From Athripsodes cinereus (taxonomy: Eukaryota; Arthropoda; Insecta; Trichoptera; Leptoceridae), in NCBI GenBank assembly GCA_947579605.1, contig OX388307.1, forward strand, positions 20,065,237-20,129,236: a DNA stretch of 64,000 bases. Reading direction: 5' to 3'. This document shows positions 1 to 11,589 of the stretch, piece by piece; the stretch's first letter is position 1; the number at the start of each line of letters is the position of its first letter. A program made the position numbers and the translations under genes. The notes below the pieces were generated by a model. It ran no database searches, had not been told where the DNA came from, and saw only the letters and a list, made by a program, of their open reading frames with translations.

Positions 1-65
1 GGAAGTGGCGCTCGACCCTTTCTGCCTACCCCGCGGGGAAGCAGCGTGATGGTATGTATGTATTT
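1..65 (+). repeat. 3' end of a dispersed repeat (ACCCC...GTGATGGTATG)
   Basis: The text CTACCCCGCGGGG followed by GTGATGGTATG and a TATG microsatellite matches, with changes, the 3' end of the short repeat and LINE families found elsewhere in the window (CTACCCCACTTG...GTGATGGTATAG). Only the end is visible because the window starts here. Confidence 0.4.
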
Positions 66-177
66 ATGATACATAGGTTTAGAGAAAGCAGATTTGACTA
101 ATGTCTAAAATAAGACATATGTAGTTCCAAAGGGTTCTCGAAGCGGTTTATTGTAACTTGAGCATAATATTATTTAC

Positions 178-844
178 CTGACGTTCTGTGTACACGTGTT
201 TGTAATGGTGCTCTCCTTGGTATCCGTGCCAGTAGTGTAGGGCAGTTCCTCCCACAGCAATCCATAGGAAGATACCCACGAAGTTCATAATGACATCCGT
301 TAATTGCCTAAAAAATTAATCAAATAAGTATTAATATTAGTTACATATTCATTCGCTTTTCAACGGTTCCCTTTGAAATACAATATGCAAACAAGTTTTC
401 TCCATTCATAACGAAAGTGACTTTATGTCAGCCTGATGATGAGAGTGGAAGCTGTTGAAAGTCGGCTCGCAATTAATAAAGTAAGTGTGGAAGCACTAAG
501 TATAAGTGTTTTATTTAATTTTAACATGAACTTCCACCAAGTACTGTCGGTCAACAATATTATTTAAATATATGGATATTAAAAGGAAACTAGGTACATA
601 AGAATGCTCTTTCTATAGTGACTATTGTGTAATATTCTATAACTTACCTCTTATGTTGTGTCGTCCCGAAACAGAATGCGATGATTTGTACAGCGGTATA
701 TATGAAATATCCAACAAATACTCCAGACGCCACAATTTCAGCGTCCGGATTTTTCTCTTCGTTTAGATTCCATGTTCCTCCAACACCGAGGAGTTGTCCT
801 GCATAACCCGTTCTGTAGATGATCAGAATTATCAAATTCAAAAC
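178..844 (-). CDS. Ssk: Snakeskin-like smooth septate junction membrane protein (two internal exons, partial)
   Basis: Two exons on the minus strand, 648-844 and 178-307, joined by matching phase 2. The first begins after a TTTTTCCAG acceptor (VLNLIILIIYRTGY) and ends at an AG|GTAAGT donor. The second begins after TTTTTTAG and ends at CAG|GTAAAT. The 109 visible residues contain three hydrophobic stretches separated by the polar segment GGTWNLNEEKNPDAEIVASG, then the soluble stretch HYWHGYQGEHHYKHVYTERQ. I recognise this as snakeskin, a protein of about 160 residues with four membrane spans that works with Mesh and Tsp2A in smooth septate junctions of insect midgut and Malpighian tubules. The last exon lies left of the window. 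The short first exon with the start codon was not found to the right. The identification is from memory of the family. Confidence 0.75.
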
Positions 845-3280
845 CTGGAAAAAGACAATAATTTTACCTTAGTTAGAACTAGTTTTTGGAAAATTTAATT
901 TATTAAAAAAAATTAAATGATAGTTGTGAAAGTATCTACGAGTATGTACCTACTAATTATGTACTTTATATCAAACAATAAACACAATTCATCTAAAGAG
1001 TAGAATAGCTTTCTCTCTCTTTCTTTTCGCAAAATTTTCTAGTATCCTGTAAAAGGCGGGTTTTTGTAAAAAAAGTCAACATTAAATTCATAGATAAAGA
1101 TGCTATTTAAATTTCTTAATTTTCTTATAGTATAATAAAGTCGCCCTTTGATTATGAACAAGGTATCTGAATTTAATTTCTTTTTATGAAAATTATAGTG
1201 TATTCATCGAGTACAGAGAAACACGATTTCATTCAATGATGCTTCCAGATAAGATGAGGTGCATGTATGTATCGTCACAATATATTGACATGTACGGGTA
1301 ATGTGACTTTAATCTTAGTCAATATATACTATAAATATAGTAATAATAAGTATAGTAATTGTTTAATTAAAATTACTTTCACAGTGAGCGATTGGCCCCG
1401 CGCTGTTAATAACATCATATACTATATTATTACTATTGATATAATACGGGAGCAAATAATTTCAACTACAGGTCTCCTCGGTTAGCAGGAATAGTAATTG
1501 TTATGAGACATATTATTTTTTATACTTAATTCTTATTGATAAATTAGTTTCTTGTATCAACTCCTAGATCTAGATTTTTCTCTTTAGTCACATCGATTAG
1601 AGATGCGTTTAGTATTTGTCATCCAGTAAATTCGTGGATTGAAATTGTATGTAAAAGATAGAATGTGGAAACTAAAGGTACATATAAAATTTGATTGAAA
1701 TGGGGAATTGTTCGACCTTCAAAACACAAAAAAACTTAGCATATTGTGAGGATTTATTTTCTGTTTAACTATAAATGTGCTCACTCGCATCCGTTAATAA
1801 AAACAAGAACAATTTATTATAACCGGGTTAGTTGGAAGACATCGCATTTTAGCGATAAACTCGCCCTCTGTACATTGAATTGTGTAACTGAGATTTAAAG
1901 GACACTGTTTTATTTTGTAATATTGTAACCAATGTACAGTGAAGAATAAAATAAATAAATATAATCTTAAATTTAAAAAGTGTATAATGAGTAGTCGTTA
2001 ACCCTAGAAAGGCGTTAGGATATTACTAATAGTATTTACTATGCCGTGCCGCCCACACCTATTAACCTTTTCGCGACCTCTCATCTTCTGTTCGCTGTGC
2101 CTATGTTATGTTATGTCATTACATTCATTACTTCTTAATTTCATGAATTCCAAAGCATCTGCTTGTCCCCGCTGGGTACCTACCTTATTCATTCAATAAT
2201 TTTCTCCGTTAACTCATTTTAGTACTGGATTATTTTATATATAATTTTAATAATACGAGAATATACATGTGTTATTATACAATGTATTATTATGGAGACG
2301 TAATCAGACAATTAGTATTCGGAGGAAATATCTATTGTATGTTGAGTAATTTAGTTTATACTCCCATTCATGGGTAAGTAAAATTTGATGAATAGCATTA
2401 AAATAAACAACGTTTTTACAATATTATCAAAACTAATAGAAAACTGAAACCGAAATTAATAACGTTTTTTTGTTCAACAGAAGTGTATACAATCTAATAT
2501 CAAAGCAAATTTGTTGATTAAAGCGCTATGCGTTTTTGTGGTATACGTTGTATACAATATGATACAAAAATAGTGTTTATTTTATGTTTTCAAAATTATT
2601 TAAAATGTTGTCTCAAATGTTAAATCAACCAGTTTACCTATATTTCAATATTTCAACTTTGATAGACGCCTCTTGTTTCATTTTGGATAAAGATTGACCT
2701 CGGAAAATTTGTGCACTTTATGTTTTTACAATGTACTTCGTACCTATACAGTGTTATTTTGTTTTGTGTTTCCTTCTAATTGCTTCAATGATTAGTCAGA
2801 TAATATTGTAATAAATAACAGCATGAGTCATTTGATAGTCATTTTGTTATCAGTAGTTAAATATTCTGTACATATCGTTAATCTACGTTTTGTATTATAC
2901 GAGTATCTTCACTTTTGGTGCTAGCTTATACTATATTGTGTGGGGTAATTGATATTGAGTTATCTACAAGAAAAATGTTTTCTTTGTCTAATTTGTAGTC
3001 AGTTAATGCATTACCGTATTAAGAATATTCAACTAATCTTTTTTTACTATTTAATGCATATTTAATTTGAATTAATTTGAATGCATATTTCATTTGTTAT
3101 CATGTAAAAACATATTTTGCCAAATTTTCTGTAGAGTCTTTTGATACAATTAACTCCATTTCAAAAAAAATCACACAAGTCGGCTTTCGCGTACTCCGAA
3201 GATATGATATTTGCGTGAGTCTCAGACAAAGCACAACAAATAGATCTCCCTCTCTATTTTGTTTAATTTTCGAATTCCCC
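845..3280. other. Gene-free AT-rich stretch
   Basis: No supported coding exon. It should hold, or lie near, the unseen first exon of the snakeskin-like gene. A partial copy of the short repeat family A lies near 1013-1090 (GTATCCTGTAAAAGGCGGG) and a LINE tail at 1826-1965. A more GC-rich patch at 2040-2190 has no recognisable content. Confidence 0.5.
1826..1965 (+). repeat. LINE 3' tail, family C
   Basis: GGGTTAGTTGGAAGACATCGC followed by GCGATAAACTCGCCC and an A-rich end (AATAAAATAAATAAATA). The same 3' module occurs at 40312-40465 (plus) and, reversed, at 51890-52018 and 53553-53688. It has a short hairpin (GCGAT...ATCGC type) followed by an A/T tail, as expected of a non-LTR retrotransposon 3' UTR. 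No coding part is attached. Confidence 0.55.
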
Positions 3281-3281
3281 G

Positions 3282-3445
3282 TGAAAGTCAGATATTCGTA
3301 AAACATCACGACTAAGATCTTCAATTCAGCGATGGGGTACGCCACCCGTTCCAAATGAAATTTTGATTGTACGTCGAGGATAACATGTATATTTATTACA
3401 TTCAGTTTGACAACTGGCTACCCCATTTAAGGGATAGATAGATAC
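3282..3445 (+). repeat. Short interspersed repeat family A, diverged copy
   Basis: Contains the family blocks in order: ATTCGTAAAACATCACGACTAAGA, TTCAATTCAGCGATGGGGTACGCCACCC, a central CGAGGATAACATG block, and the terminal GGCTACCCCATTTAAGGGATAG. Clearly older than the copies at 6722 and 18340. Confidence 0.55.
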
Positions 3446-4027
3446 TTTGCCAGATTCGTGAGGTATAATACGTATTATATCGTATCTAAGTAAATATTAT
3501 GAACCTATACGTTAATGATTTTAAAGCACAGTTTGTGAATATGAAATACAAATCATTTAATGATATGTGTCATTTGCATACATTTATAATTTTGTTGTAT
3601 TATCACTTAAAAGGCCAAAAAATTTATAAATTTATAATAATAAACACGTTTCATAGATTATTTTTTGGTATGTAACAGTCATAGTGTGTACCTACTACAA
3701 AATAATAATTATTATAGTTATGCTTCGTTAATCGGACATTGGTAATAATAAAGTGAATCATTGCATATAGTAGATACATTAGTAGGTAGGAAGGTAGGTA
3801 CCTACACTATTACCCATACAATTCGTAGAGTGATAACCTGACTAATCATTACATACAACAAGAGGGTACATTTTAATATTATAATAATTATAGTATGGGA
3901 GATACCTATAACCTATATATATATGTACATATTATCCAACTATTGAATCATATAATTAAAATTTCGTTGACTAAGTTTTGTTTTATGTATTGTGATATTG
4001 TGTTGCTTTAGTTTTTGGGTTTGTTTT

Positions 4028-4250
4028 CACTGTGTCGGTGTTTAGGTAGTAGTATCCTATGACGAGATAAATAAACAAATATTTACTTTTACTTAATGTT
4101 TTATTGTCGAGAGATACGTATTTCGTCTTGTTAGGACATCTCAGGAGATTGACAGTGTCCTAACAAGACGAAATTGCCAGGAGATTGATAATGTCCTAAC
4201 AAGAAGAAAGATGTATTTTTCGTTTGTATGATTCTCGACAATAAAGCATG
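4028..4250 (+). repeat. Foldback element with GTGTCGGTGTTTAGGTAGTAG head
   Basis: A head identical to those at 24509 and 58622 (GTGTCGGTGTTTAGGTAGTAG) precedes an imperfect inverted repeat. TTTATTGTCGAGAGATACG...TCGTCTTGTTAGGACAT at about 4100-4140 pairs with ATGTCCTAACAAGAAGAAAGATG...TTCTCGACAATAAA at about 4190-4245. The GTCCTAACAAGACGAAA motif recurs inside, so the stem has been partly duplicated. A further fragment of the motif lies at 21039-21057. Confidence 0.55.
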
Positions 4251-5164
4251 TCGTAGAAGAAAACATTTGATTTTTAATTTAGTTTAAGTATGTACTTTTT
4301 GATACGTTTTTTTTACATACCTACTACAACATCGTTCAGGTTTTTATATTCTGGCAACTTTGTTTTTTGGTAGTTGCTTAGCTTTTAAATATTTTAGAGA
4401 CACATCATTCAAGTCAAGTTTAGTCACTATACCTAACATTGCTTTATTATATGAAAATAATGTGCATGTTGTTAATACTGTTAATGGGGGTCTGGCCAGA
4501 TATAAATAATTGTATGTTGTAATTTATATATTGCATTGTCAGTTTTCTGTTAGCGTCTTTTAAAATAATAAAATGGTTGCAACGTCAAAATATTTCATCG
4601 ATAGATTATGCATATTTGTTTCATAAATTAATTTCGTAACATTGCAGTTAAATGTAGTTGTATAGACATTTATGTTCTGAGCATTATATGCATTTATGTG
4701 TAATTTTATCTACATAAAGATGTGACGAAGTTAATGAGATTATTGTTACTAATAATAATCGGGTCAATGTGGGTTAAGTATTTGAACATTCTTATTCATT
4801 AGGCATTATTAGATATTATATACCTAAGCGTAGTCCTAACTCTTAACACTGTGTACCGTACTACAAGCGTCTTGTAGCAATCTTCATAATACCTCCTGTA
4901 TGTAATTCCTACTACTGATAGCTTGGAACTATGTATGTATTTGCTAGGTGGTGTGCACTGTGATTAGTCACTAAAGGCATTCAATAAGTATTTGAGTATT
5001 CGTTTTCTATAGTGAACTAATGTTAACTACCATTTATGTCTACATACCAGAAACATACTCGTGTGAACATACTTATTGTAAAATTTCATTATGTCAGATA
5101 TTTACAATAATTACTACAAAATCGAAATTTTAGATAGGTATAAGTTTTTATTATCTGAATTATT

Positions 5165-5396
5165 ATTGTATCCCATGGAGTCCCCGGTGAAGAATAGGTA
5201 TCCCACTCTTTTTCGAAAATTTTAGAGTATCCTGCAAAAAGTAACTGTTCGTTAAACCTTACGTATAAGACAATTAACATGTAGGTACAATTCAGCGATA
5301 AGGCATGCCAACCATTTTGATTGGCACAGTGAGGACATTCTACATGTTTATTACATAAAGTTACCCCACTTGTGGGATATATCGCGAAAGTATAGT
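5165..5396 (+). repeat. Short interspersed repeat family A, near full-length diverged copy
   Basis: Starts CCCATGGAGTCCCCGGTGAAGAAT, continues TCCCACTCTTTTTCGAAAATTTTAGAGTATCCTGC, AATTCAGCGATAAGGCATGCCA and ends TACCCCACTTGTGGGATATATCGCGAAAGTATAG. Shows the complete order of blocks of the family in plus orientation. Confidence 0.6.
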
Positions 5397-6337
5397 AATA
5401 CCTTTAGAACTAATAGTACTTAATAATTATTTTTGTACGTAGATAATTTTCAAGTTATTCCAATCGAATAGTTATTTTTATACAAAAATGTGTAACTGTA
5501 ACTTAAAAATATTGTTTGGAATTTGTATAGATTAATTTGTATCACTGCATGCACTGAAACGTTTTCTCTATGTCATAAATAATTGTGGCAAACGGATGGA
5601 ACGCCTTATTGCTAAATTCAATATTATTAATTGTTAAAATTAATTTCTTATTACAGTAACTCGTATTTTGAAAATATTGTAGAGAAGAGTATGGAATATA
5701 CTATTGTTATTTTAAACGCGCCCTTTGCCTGTAGATATAATCAAAATACACAGACATTTTTATCATCTATGAAAACAAATCAACCTAAAGTATGTTTACT
5801 TTATCATTTTTTCTTTAAATTAAGAGAGAAAAAAAGATCATGAAAATCCGTTGTATTTGGCTGGATGAAAAATTGGTTAGGAACCGTTAATAAGCAGATC
5901 TGTACTACATAGGTATATATAGTAAATTATTGGTAAGGTACCATTATAATGTAACGAACCTAATTGGTATTCATATTATTAAACTTTGCTACATAATACG
6001 ATGAATATACATACTATTAAAGAACTTATAGTAGGTATGTAATCATCTACATAATAATTAATTTCAATTAATATTGAGATGGTTTGCATAAATGCCGTGA
6101 AGTTTTAGACTGTTACTGTGTTATTTTATTACCTACATTTTATCGTCACATTAACTGTAATTATGTGCCTACTTACAACATTGTAATTGGATATAATAAT
6201 TAGACATGACTGAAGACTGCAGTAAAAGTGTTTTGGTATTATTTGTCATTATTATTCTATTGTTGACTTGATATCAGTTTATGTATGATTATCTACATAT
6301 ATAATTGCTCAAAATTTACACAGCTGTATTATTTTTG

Positions 6338-6490
6338 CTTTAAGTTTTCGAGTGTCCTTTAAAATGCTGGTATTCGTAAAATATATCGAATAAGACATTT
6401 AACGTCTTCTATTCAACGATGAGGTATGCCATTCTGAATGTATATTACATGCATTTGTCTGACTTGTGGGAGATACCTTAATGATATAGA
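6338..6490 (+). repeat. Short interspersed repeat family A, internally deleted copy
   Basis: AAGTTTTCGAGTGTCCTTTAAAATGCTGGTATTCG through CAACGATGAGGTATGCCATTCTGAATG to GACTTGTGGGAGATACC. Part of the middle (the GGCACGGAGAGGACAG block) is missing. Confidence 0.5.
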
Positions 6491-6705
6491 ATGTAGATAC
6501 TCATACGTATATTAGCAAAGCGTTATTTAATGACTTTAAAGATAAATAAATACCTTTAGTATGTGTCTACTATGAAGTTAAAATTTCTCGTATTGAAGTG
6601 ATCACATTATTTGATCTCATTAAAGTAGGCTTAATGATGTTCAAAGCAGGAGCTTTTAATTCCACATACATAGATGCTTGGCAAGAATCGCAAGCTTTTT
6701 ATAAT

Positions 6706-6957
6706 AACTACTACTACTACTACTATACCATCACGGCATATCCCACAAGTGGGGTAGCCAGCAGATCAGCTGCATGTAAGAAACATGCAAACTGTCCTCT
6801 TCGTGCCAATATAAAATCACAGGATGGGTGGCAAACCTCATCGCTGTATTTAAGATGTAAAATGTCTTAATTTTTTCGAATACCTGCCTTTTACAGGACA
6901 CTCGAAAACTTACGCAGAAGAGTGGGAGACCAATTCTTTACCGGGTGCTCCACGGGA
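6706..6957 (-). repeat. Short interspersed repeat family A, young copy with TAC/TAG tail
   Basis: Read on the minus strand it runs from CCGTGGAGCACCCGGTAAAG to GGCTACCCCACTTGTGGGATATGCCGTGATGGTATAG, then (TAG)n. It is nearly identical to the copy at 18340-18608, apart from a 7-base length difference in the middle and a few substitutions, so both are recent. The tail on the minus strand continues the terminal TATAG motif. Confidence 0.7.
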
Positions 6958-6959
6958 TT

Positions 6960-9824
6960 ATATTTGTTATTTATATTTGTTAATATATATTATTGATTTC
7001 GACACTCGTTTTTTTTTATAATTTTTCGTTTAGTATCTAGTTGTTTGTGAATATTACTACTAATCAATAAGATGACTCGTTATCAAACTGATACCGTTCA
7101 ATTAGGTAGGTACTGTTAATCCATACCTTATCTCTAGCTCACTTTGTAGAATCAAACAATCACCTATACGCGTTTCGAGCTATACACTTTTGTTATACTA
7201 ATGCATTATGATGTGAAATAATAGTATGTATAATATTTTTCGTTAATCAGCTTCATATAAATAATTATTAATAAAAATACATAGTATTTAAATATTGATC
7301 TGCGATTGAGATTCATCATAAATATATTTTGGACTCAATAACAATGTTTTGTTTGAGTTCCATGTCTATGATACAATACGTCAATAGTAAAAGATTGACA
7401 CCAAATAGTAAAAGCTGGGACAAATAAAAAGGTTCAAAGAGTTATTAATGATTTTGAAATTAATGGATAGCAATAAAAAAAATCTGCTGCTTTTTCTCAC
7501 CAAAGAAAATCCTGGGTACTCCTTTGGTGTAGATATAAATCTAATGCAAATAAAACTAATGCAAATAAAACTATTTTAGAGTGTTCTATTTTGATGACTA
7601 TTATTTGATGGGCGTTGTCTCGCTAATAAACTATTTTATTCATATTTGTACTGTTTTAATTTAGCATTTTGGAATAGTTCAGCTATGAAAATATTGATCA
7701 TTTGCAGTTAAAATGAAAGAAAAAAAAATGTGTCACAAATTAATAATAAGTATGTAGGTATGTAATAACATCTAGGTTGAGAGCAAATACGAAGTAAGTA
7801 CATTTGTTTTTCGACAGATAAGCACGTAAAATACATCGATAACTTATCAAATTATTAACATAATAGGTGTATATTGTAGAGACAAAGTGTATTGAAATAA
7901 TGATGTAGCTAAAATATTATTATGAGTTGTATCTTTACCAGTTTGAATATTTTAATGATGATGGTCCCTATCGTTTGAACGGTGACCATTTTCGTTCGAT
8001 TTATTTTTCAAAATTCACCACTGAAAACTATTTCACGCCACAGAAACTATAAAATGAGAATTAGGTTCCACCTGTTCCCTGAATGAATCGCGACTGAATG
8101 TTAGTTCCAGATAACTGATAAACATTTAATCTTATCTCTTTACACCTCACCCAGTTTATCTATGATTTAGATGTAGGTACGTGAATATAATTATTACGAA
8201 AACTGATAAAGATGTTTGTTCAATTTCATTATAGTAATTGTGAGGCGCCACTGGGTTTTTATTTGCCCCTGAGTTTGTGGACCCAGTTTCACCTCACTGT
8301 AGCATTATTAGATTATTTTTCGTATAAGCATATATTAAATTCTAAAAAGGACAAAATTTCAGTAGAAAGCTTTTAAAATTATTGAATCGGCATCAGTTTA
8401 ACAATTTGCAAGAGGCTTTTGTTGATAGCTACATAAAAGGTAGACCATATTTCCAATTTTATGTAAATTGTATTATTTTCATTATAGTTAGGAATAATTC
8501 AGAATCAATAAATGTAGGTACCGATATTGTTTTTTTTTTTAATTTAAACAATTTTAAATGATAATAAACTGTTAAATTTTTCAATGTAGATATTTTTTTA
8601 CATAAGAGTACTCTTGAAAATAACCACGAGAGCGGAGGAAACGTTTCTGAATCTTTATAAATGTAGGTAAAACTTACTATTTTTTTGTCATTTAAAATTT
8701 ATTTTCTCAGCGTTTATACATTTCAATTTATTTCATTAAGAATATGGAATCTTGAAGTAAAATTGTCTGTAATTTTCTGTTTTTTTTTTTAACCTTAACA
8801 GAGTTAGAGAACCACCTCTGTTTTCAATGTGAATCACATACCCACATACCTATCTTATACGCAAGTACCTGTCGCTTTTGTAAATGCTGTTACAAAATAT
8901 ATGTACTTTTGTAATATTGATAATAAATACACATACAATATTTAAGTTTCATACTATACTCGTCCACCAACTCTTGAGAATTTAGTTTTATATTTGCATC
9001 ATACATTGTTAGTATTATGATGCTTGCTGAGATAAAATTGTTTCGAACACACACATATAGATGTTGTTTTAAAAAGTTCATTAACTTATTTTTTCTATCG
9101 TAACACCTGAAAGTTGAGCAGTCATTGAATTCACAATATGTGTGTACTACGTAGTGTAGGCAACCTTAATAATACCTGTACAGGTTTATGGTATAAAAAT
9201 ACATTATTTATGGTATAAAAAAATAGTATGGTTGGTAGGTAAATATTACTTTCAGATGAAACCTTTTTTGTGGTACTGAAGAATATTCTATGTATTCATT
9301 CATTACATGCAGTGTGTTGTGGACCACTTGCGGGAGGTTGCGTTATAGAATATATGTAAGATTGTAGAACAACTTCGAAGCTGCCGTAAATTGCTAAGAT
9401 ACCAAATCACTTTCCATATACCTAGGCAATTCAACAAAACTGATACATATTTAGGTAGCTACGTGTGTTGTTTGCTTAGTTTACTCATTTACACTTTACT
9501 CATACCCATACACGCATATATTATCATTACTTGTAACAATACAATGACTGTGATGTGTGATCTACTGATAAAGCATTCTTATCACATTATACAGAAGATA
9601 ACTGAACCACTCCTTGATAGGTAATAATTATATACGCTTTATTCTTTGCTTTTTTGCTATATTCACATGACTATAGTACAAATGATATTGGTTACAAATG
9701 ATACTAAGCAATTCAAATCAAATGAGGTTATTAGTAGCCTGATGGTATAAATTTTGTATCACAAATCTCGTTTCTAACAGTCTCTTCCTTTACAACACAA
9801 ACATATTGCTTACTTTGCTATTAT
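6960..9824. other. Gene-free AT-rich stretch
   Basis: No coding exon, RNA gene or strong repeat boundary is visible. Open frames here are short and of low-complexity composition. A weak fragment resembling the end of family A is at about 9300-9350 (TTACATGCAG...CACTTGCGGGAGG). Confidence 0.4.
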
Positions 9825-9895
9825 TTTATTTATTTATTTACGGCATATTTGCCTTTGATTTCAAAATATTACAAGTATAAAGTGGACAATTTTAC
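9825..9895 (-). repeat. LINE 3' tail, family D
   Basis: On the minus strand, GGCAAATATGCCGTAAATAAATAAATAAAAT resembles the 3' ends at 12165-12220 and 55795-55870 (GTAAAAGGC..AGCCGT then ATTAAATAAATAAA). A short hairpin GGC...GCC is followed by a TAAA-rich tail. Confidence 0.35.
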
Positions 9896-10026
9896 AAATT
9901 ATAGAAGTGACAAAACAATGAAAACATAATGACTACAATAATCTTGATAAAAATTTAATTTAATTTATAAAATAAATATTAAATTAAATTTGTAATTTTT
10001 TAAATTATTTTAGGATTTTTATGGAC

Positions 10027-11164
10027 TAGGTTGTCATTCCCGGATATTTCTCGATTTTCCGGGAAAAAATGCTCGAGAAAAGTCGAGAATTCAAGAAACG
10101 AACCGTTCTGAGGCCTGAGTCAATAACACACTTTCGCGTCACGTTCCCGCTCCGTTAGCGTTCGGGTGCAGACGATGTTGCGCTAAAGTGTTAATTTTCG
10201 TAACTATTGTGTATCTTAGCAACGAAATTGACACTTGCTTGCAACTTCGTCTATACTCGAACGTTAACGGAGCGGGAACGTGACGTGAAAGTGTGCTATT
10301 GACTCAGGCCTCTGAACTGGACTCATTTCTGGTCAACAAAATATGAAGATTGCAGTTGAAAACTATTCTAATACATTTTATATCTTATTCCTCAGTTTTT
10401 TAAACAGGCGTTACATTTCACATACAAATACATTAGTGATTTTTTTCAATATGGGAACAAATCATTTTTTTTTGTTTTGATGGACTAATGTAGTCAATCT
10501 TCTCTATGTACATTCTTCACCACAATGTTTTTTTTTCGAACTTGATGGTTTAGATGCTGAAATTTTAATAGAATCCACCATAATCACCTCTAGAAATTTT
10601 AATTTAATGTATTCATTAGTTTCATAATTTATTCTACTGGTTATGGAACTTGATAGGAAAAGAATTTTCTAAGTGTAAATATACAGTTTGGTAAGACTTA
10701 TTGGTCATTGCGTTAATAATGAAGAAGATTTCAGGAAACTGTAATAACTATCTCAAAAAATATTTATTTTGCGATTAAGGAATTGGGTGACTATTCCTTT
10801 GCTTGTTCAATGATTTTATAATTTTTTTTGTCTATATCATTTTTTGACACTGACAAAGTTTCTTCTTGTTTTTTATGAGATTGCTAAAATACATACATAC
10901 ATATAGCTTTTTTCTTTTAATTTAGAGAGTAATCTGCACCACTGGAATCCTTTCTTATTTTCTTCAACGTTCAGAGCAAAGATGCTCGCTTTACACCTTA
11001 CCAAATAGAGTATACCGTACCGGATTAAAACAATGCTTAACCAATTCTGCACGAATTCTACCACAATAAGACTCAATTGAACGCGACCTTGAAAAATTGT
11101 TTGATTTCTCAAATTCCCGGGAATTCCCGAAAAATGTGTCTCGAGAATTATTCTCGCGACCCTA
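10027..11164. mobile_element. Possible degraded hAT-like element hosting a nested MITE
   Basis: The left end TAGGTTGTCATTCCCGG and the right end, reversed, TAGGGTCGCGAGAATAATTCTCG both start TAGG(G)T. Both are followed by CCCGGGA-like and CTCGAGAA-like blocks in inverted orientation (10040-10095 and 11105-11160). The flanks show no 8-bp duplication and no transposase could be read, so this is a weak call. Confidence 0.3.
10112..10310. mobile_element. Fully palindromic MITE with 5-bp target duplication
   Basis: Ends GGCCTGAGTCAATAACACAC and GTGTGCTATTGACTCAGGCC are inverted repeats, and similarity continues inward with few mismatches through ACGTTCCCGCTCCGTTAGCGTTCG for about 55 bp. Weaker pairing continues to the centre, so nearly the whole 199 bp can fold. 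It is flanked by TCTGA on both sides (10107-10111 and 10311-10315). No coding capacity. Confidence 0.75.
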
Positions 11165-11589
11165 GAAACCAAAATACCCGGCAAATGAAAAAAAGGTCCA
11201 TACCTTGACAGTAAGATTGGTGGAATTGGTGAACTTTGTAAATGAATATCGATAGTCAGCTCAGAGCCAATTCGTGGGTGTTGTGACCCCTTCCTCACTT
11301 TTTTCGATTGTATTTTGTACAGTGTTCCATTGTGTAACCATGTTTCTCTAATCGAGATTTATGATTGGTTTTGTCATCTGCGTGTCGTGCCCCAAATTCA
11401 GTAAAACAGTACAAAATCTAAATTTTCTAAACATTAGTCTAAGCCTTTTTATAAAAAATAGTATTGAAATCCATAAAATGTATCCAATGTTTTCAATTGA
11501 ATATTTCCACTTCATAATTAAGGATCTTCCAGAAATTAAAAAGCTATATAAGCTTAAATAAATAACTTATATTTATGTGTTATTTTCAG

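Noticed and set aside
10873..11298. Minus-strand open frame of 141 codons.
   Set aside because: No recognisable domain. It crosses the proposed right end of a degraded element, and the composition looks random.
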